Assembly (NCBI GenBank): GCA_014381385.1 | Contig: JACNLR010000041.1 | Location: 1 to 8,171, forward strand | DNA: 8,171 nucleotides | Source of the DNA: Planctomycetota bacterium | GTDB lineage: Bacteria > Planctomycetota > Phycisphaerae > Phycisphaerales > SM1A02 | Direction of reading: 5' to 3' | Part shown: positions 5,435 to 8,171 of the stretch, piece by piece | Layout: every line of letters starts with the position of its first letter | Position numbering within the stretch: the first letter of the stretch is position 1 | Notes under the pieces: generated by a model | What the model saw: the letters and a program-made list of their open reading frames with translations, nothing else | Told to the model about the DNA's origin: nothing | The model's database searches: none | Made by a program: the position numbers and the translations under genes

Positions 5435-8171
5435 ATGTTTTCACGCCAAACAATCTGTTTAGGTTTTGTTGCTGCTTCTGTGGCAACATTTTCGTTTGTT
5501 TCAGTTGGATCTGCTGCACCCAATCGAGCATTTCAGTCAAAGCGATCTGCGCCAAGAATAGGCACGCAGCCTGCTGGAGCTGAAGTACGTGGAGGTGGAT
5601 TTATACCTTGCGATAACGCAGATTTTCTTGTCTCTGAAAATATAGATACTGCAACGGTTATCCCTGGCAATTCAGCAAACTGCTTTGGTGGTGGCGGAAC
5701 TCCTGAGAATAGATACGGTCGAAGTTACGATCTGTCGCAGGGTTCTACTGCTGGATTAGCACTTGAAGTCACTTGCATTCACTTTGCTCTGGCACAAAAC
5801 TCTGTTGCTGGAACTGCAACTGTAAATATATATATTGATACGGATGGCGTTGCTGGTCCACTTGGAGACAGTTCCGATTTATGGCCCATTGGCTCTATTC
5901 AACACGCAATACCAGCTACGGATACTACGGTGTATCTCACAGCAAATGCTGCCACACCAATTCCACTTGAACCTAATGCGCTTCTATTCGTTGAAATAGT
6001 AATACCTGAATCGACTCCGGGAACGCACGAAATTGGGAGTAATGACGGCGGTGAGCTTTCTCCATCTTGGTTAAGAACAACGAACGGCGATTGTGGTATA
6101 GGCTCATGGGTAAATCCAGCTGCTCTTGGTTTTCCAAACATGCACATTCTTGAAGTTATTGAAGTTCGCGAAGCAGTTATGGCAGACCCCTGCGATGAAC
6201 CAGTTTCAGATTGTGCAGCGGATGTTGATGGCAGCGGCGATGTAGGTGTTGCGGACGTTCTCGCAATTATTGGATCTTGGGGTGAATGCGGCGATGGCAC
6301 CTTTAGGCCAGCGGGCGATATAGCTCCCCTGCCAAATGGTGATTGCTGCGTAAATGTTGCAGATGTTCTTGCAGTAATTAGTGAATGGGGCGTTGAATGT
6401 GACCCTGGCGGTGGCATAGAAGGTCTAGGCATAAATGAATTACGTATAGATATGCCAGGTTCTGACATCGATGAATTTGTTGAACTTATTGGTGCCGCGG
6501 GCACAGTGCTAGATGGGTACTCGTATATTGTTATTGGCGACTCGACCACTGGTGGTTCAGGTGTTATTGAAACAATTATCGACTTGACGGGTCAAGTAAT
6601 AAGCGCGGATGGCTTGTTCTCGATCGCGGGCGCAAACTCTACGTTTATCCCAGATTTCGTTGCTGAAGGACTGAACTTTGAAGGAAGCGACAACGTGACA
6701 CATATGCTTGTTGCAGGCTTGAGTCCAGATGTCGTGCTCGATCAAGATCTTGATATTGAAGATGATGGTGTGTTTGACGCTACGTATTGGGTTGAAACAG
6801 TTGATGCTGTTGGTCTTCTTGAAGTTGGGTTCGAAGGCGAAACCGTAGAACTACTCTATACAGAAACTATTCTTGGACCTGTTGGTATTTACCCACCAGC
6901 CCACGTTTTCCGATGTCCAGATGGAGGCGATTGGTATATGGGCGTATTTGGCGACTTAGCGATGGATACGCCAGGAGAGCCAAATATGTGTGATGTGCCT
7001 GACCTTGATGGCGACGGCGTGTTTGACCTTGTTGATAACTGTTACCTCGCAAATCCTGATCAGGTTGACTGTAACGACAACGGTGTTGGCGATATCTGCG
7101 ATATAGCAGAAGGAGTCTCAAACGACTGTAACGGCAACGGCATTGCGGATGAATGCGAAGAAGATTGCGATGGCAATGGTATTCCAGATGAATGTGACAT
7201 TGCAAATGGTGCAGCGGATTGCGACGGAAATGGTGTACTTGATTCCTGCGAACCTGACTGTAACGAGAATGGCATTGCTGATGCATGCGACATCGCGGAC
7301 GGTACTTCAACGGACGATAACGGTAACGGTGTTCCTGATGAGTGTGAAGAAGGAAACCTAGTCTATACAAGTTTTGAAGAACCGCTTATTGGCGAAAAGT
7401 ATTTTGATACTGGCGATGCAGCTGTCGATCACCAACTTGTGAACAACGTTGGTGAAGCTATGGTTGCATGGGTAGCCGATGGAGCAGAAATGTGCTTCAC
7501 CGCTTGGTACATTAATACTCGCAATAGCGTTGGTTTGACAGATGGCGACTATGTTGGTGTGACGAACTATACAGGCGGTGGCGTTGGCTCGTATCCTGAT
7601 GGAGCCCAAGGCTATCAATTCAGCGATTGCGACGGCATGATGCTCGTTGAGTTTGACACAGTTACTGGTTCAGGTGGCTGGAATCTCTCCCTTGATCTCT
7701 TTGTAGCTGCAACAGGCTGGGAAACGGATGATGTAATTATTGTAGACGTCGTAGTTGATGGCGGAGCTGTTCTTCCGATTCTTGATACAACTGGGCAAGA
7801 TATTGATGACTTGGCAATCGAAGGTGCTTGGTTCAATTTATTACAAGATTTGACTGGGTTTACACAAGCGACGCTTCGCGTTTCGCTTGACTCAAACTCA
7901 GGAAGCGAAGCGTTATACATGGATAATGTTGTCTTTAGCACTAACGCTATTCAAGATACGGATGGTGATGGTATTCCAGATTCGCAGGATAACTGCTACT
8001 TGCCAAACCCTGACCAATTGGACTGTAATGGAAACGGAAGTGGCGATGTTTGCGATCTTGCAGACGGCGTTTCTTTCGATTGCGATTTTAATTCTGTTCC
8101 AGACGAATGTGATCCGGATTGCAACACAAACGGTATTCCTGATGCTTGTGATATAGCAGACGGTACATCGC
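5435..8171 (+). CDS. Exported multidomain protein with dockerin-like module, lamin-tail-like domain and calcium-type repeats (3' truncated)
   Basis: The frame is open from ATG 5435 to the window end: 912 codons and no stop, so the C-terminus is missing. Residues 1-28 are a signal peptide: SRQ, then a hydrophobic core, then GSAA as a likely cleavage site. Residues 50-248 are a beta-rich region I do not recognise. Residues 261-320 form a dockerin-like pair; the first loop DVDGSGD (263-269) is canonical, while the second (299-305) is degenerate. Residues 331-520 begin INELRID and resemble a lamin-tail domain. Residues 522-639 are an Asp/Cys-rich repeat array, 641-836 a second beta-rich domain (opening LVYTSFEEP, closing LYMDNVVF), and 841 onward a second array. 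The product should be exported and calcium-binding, perhaps on the cell surface or released. No catalytic motif is seen and no cohesin partner is visible, so its role is unknown. It has its own strong Shine-Dalgarno and is divergent from tRNA-Leu. Residue boundaries are my estimates. Confidence 0.9.
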   Translation, partial: MFSRQTICLGFVAASVATFSFVSVGSAAPNRAFQSKRSAPRIGTQPAGAEVRGGGFIPCDNADFLVSENIDTATVIPGNSANCFGGGGTPENRYGRSYDLSQGSTAGLALEVTCIHFALAQNSVAGTATVNIYIDTDGVAGPLGDSSDLWPIGSIQHAIPATDTTVYLTANAATPIPLEPNALLFVEIVIPESTPGTHEIGSNDGGELSPSWLRTTNGDCGIGSWVNPAALGFPNMHILEVIEVREAVMADPCDEPVSDCAADVDGSGDVGVADVLAIIGSWGECGDGTFRPAGDIAPLPNGDCCVNVADVLAVISEWGVECDPGGGIEGLGINELRIDMPGSDIDEFVELIGAAGTVLDGYSYIVIGDSTTGGSGVIETIIDLTGQVISADGLFSIAGANSTFIPDFVAEGLNFEGSDNVTHMLVAGLSPDVVLDQDLDIEDDGVFDATYWVETVDAVGLLEVGFEGETVELLYTETILGPVGIYPPAHVFRCPDGGDWYMGVFGDLAMDTPGEPNMCDVPDLDGDGVFDLVDNCYLANPDQVDCNDNGVGDICDIAEGVSNDCNGNGIADECEEDCDGNGIPDECDIANGAADCDGNGVLDSCEPDCNENGIADACDIADGTSTDDNGNGVPDECEEGNLVYTSFEEPLIGEKYFDTGDAAVDHQLVNNVGEAMVAWVADGAEMCFTAWYINTRNSVGLTDGDYVGVTNYTGGGVGSYPDGAQGYQFSDCDGMMLVEFDTVTGSGGWNLSLDLFVAATGWETDDVIIVDVVVDGGAVLPILDTTGQDIDDLAIEGAWFNLLQDLTGFTQATLRVSLDSNSGSEALYMDNVVFSTNAIQDTDGDGIPDSQDNCYLPNPDQLDCNGNGSGDVCDLADGVSFDCDFNSVPDECDPDCNTNGIPDACDIADGTS
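6998..7351 (+). repeat. Protein-level Asp/Cys-rich repeat array 1 (thrombospondin type 3/EF-hand-like)
   Basis: Residues 522-639 of the secreted protein. The array opens with DLDGDGVFDLVDNC (523-536), a thrombospondin type 3-like calcium motif. Six units based on D-C-N-x-N-G-I-x-D-x-C follow, starting at residues 545, 564, 577, 595, 608 and 627. Starts are 19, 13, 18, 13 and 19 residues apart, so long units with a 'DIAxG' linker alternate with short ones. The last unit has DD in place of DC, losing its first cysteine. At the DNA level the units differ mainly in third positions, so the repeat is kept for protein sequence and is not a recent tandem duplication. Confidence 0.85.
7955..8171 (+). 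repeat. Protein-level Asp/Cys-rich repeat array 2 (incomplete)
   Basis: Residues 841-912 of the same protein, cut by the window end. The array opens with DTDGDGIPDSQDNC (841-854) and continues with NPDQ and D-C units starting at residues 863, 882 and 895, spaced 19 then 13. This is the same long-short order as array 1, whose opener lies 318 residues earlier. The unit at 882 is the most diverged, with DFNSVPDEC in place of the usual NGNGIPDEC. Confidence 0.82.

Noticed and set aside
5899..6549. A 216-codon minus-strand open frame rich in Ser/Pro/Thr.
   Set aside because: It is antisense to the signal-peptide protein in a region with dockerin and lamin-tail motifs on the plus strand; it shows no recognisable domain or ribosome binding site.
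7067..7351. Possible CRISPR-like or DNA tandem repeat.
   Set aside because: The periodicity is in the protein; DNA copies differ at many third positions, there are no unique spacers of constant length, and the frame is coding throughout.
6867..7370. Open minus-strand frames across the repeat array, including an Arg/His/Tyr-rich one.
   Set aside because: They mirror the GAT/GGC/TGC codon pattern of the plus-strand repeats. They have odd composition and no start signals, and the plus frame is clearly coding.

Overview
The window looks like chromosomal DNA from a Planctomycetota bacterium, probably of the Phycisphaerae type. The strongest pointer is the large secreted protein at the right end. 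It combines a dockerin-like 'DVDGSGDVGVADVL...' module, a lamin-tail-like 'INELRID' domain and arrays of 'DCxGNGIPDEC' repeats, a combination I associate with that group. The lineage is inferred from protein style only; there is no rRNA gene in the window.

Layout. Bases 1-405 (+) are the 3' end of a membrane protein gene, probably an ABC-2-type transporter permease. Four bases later comes a complete uvrA (410-3307, +), the damage-recognition ATPase of nucleotide excision repair. It converges on, and overlaps by 11 bp, a leftward cluster made of tRNA-Leu(CAA) (5192-5276, -), ispD (4384-5166, -) and a family 2 glycosyltransferase fused to a GtrA-type membrane domain (3297-4370, -). The three leftward genes are separated by only 25 and 13 bp, so they may share one transcript. 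IspD acts in the MEP isoprenoid pathway, and polyprenyl phosphates are the usual acceptors of this kind of glycosyltransferase, so the pairing makes metabolic sense, though this is inference.

A 158-bp divergent spacer (5277-5434) separates the tRNA from a rightward gene that starts at 5435 behind a clear Shine-Dalgarno sequence. This gene stays open to the last base (912 codons visible, no stop). It encodes an exported multidomain protein: signal peptide, beta-rich N-terminal region, dockerin-like pair of calcium loops, lamin-tail-like domain, a cysteine/aspartate-rich calcium-type repeat array, a second beta-rich domain, and the start of a second repeat array.

I saw no CRISPR array, insertion sequence, prophage gene, rRNA or convincing rho-independent terminator. 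The genes on the left are ordinary housekeeping genes. The least characterised part is the secreted repeat protein, whose function I cannot name.
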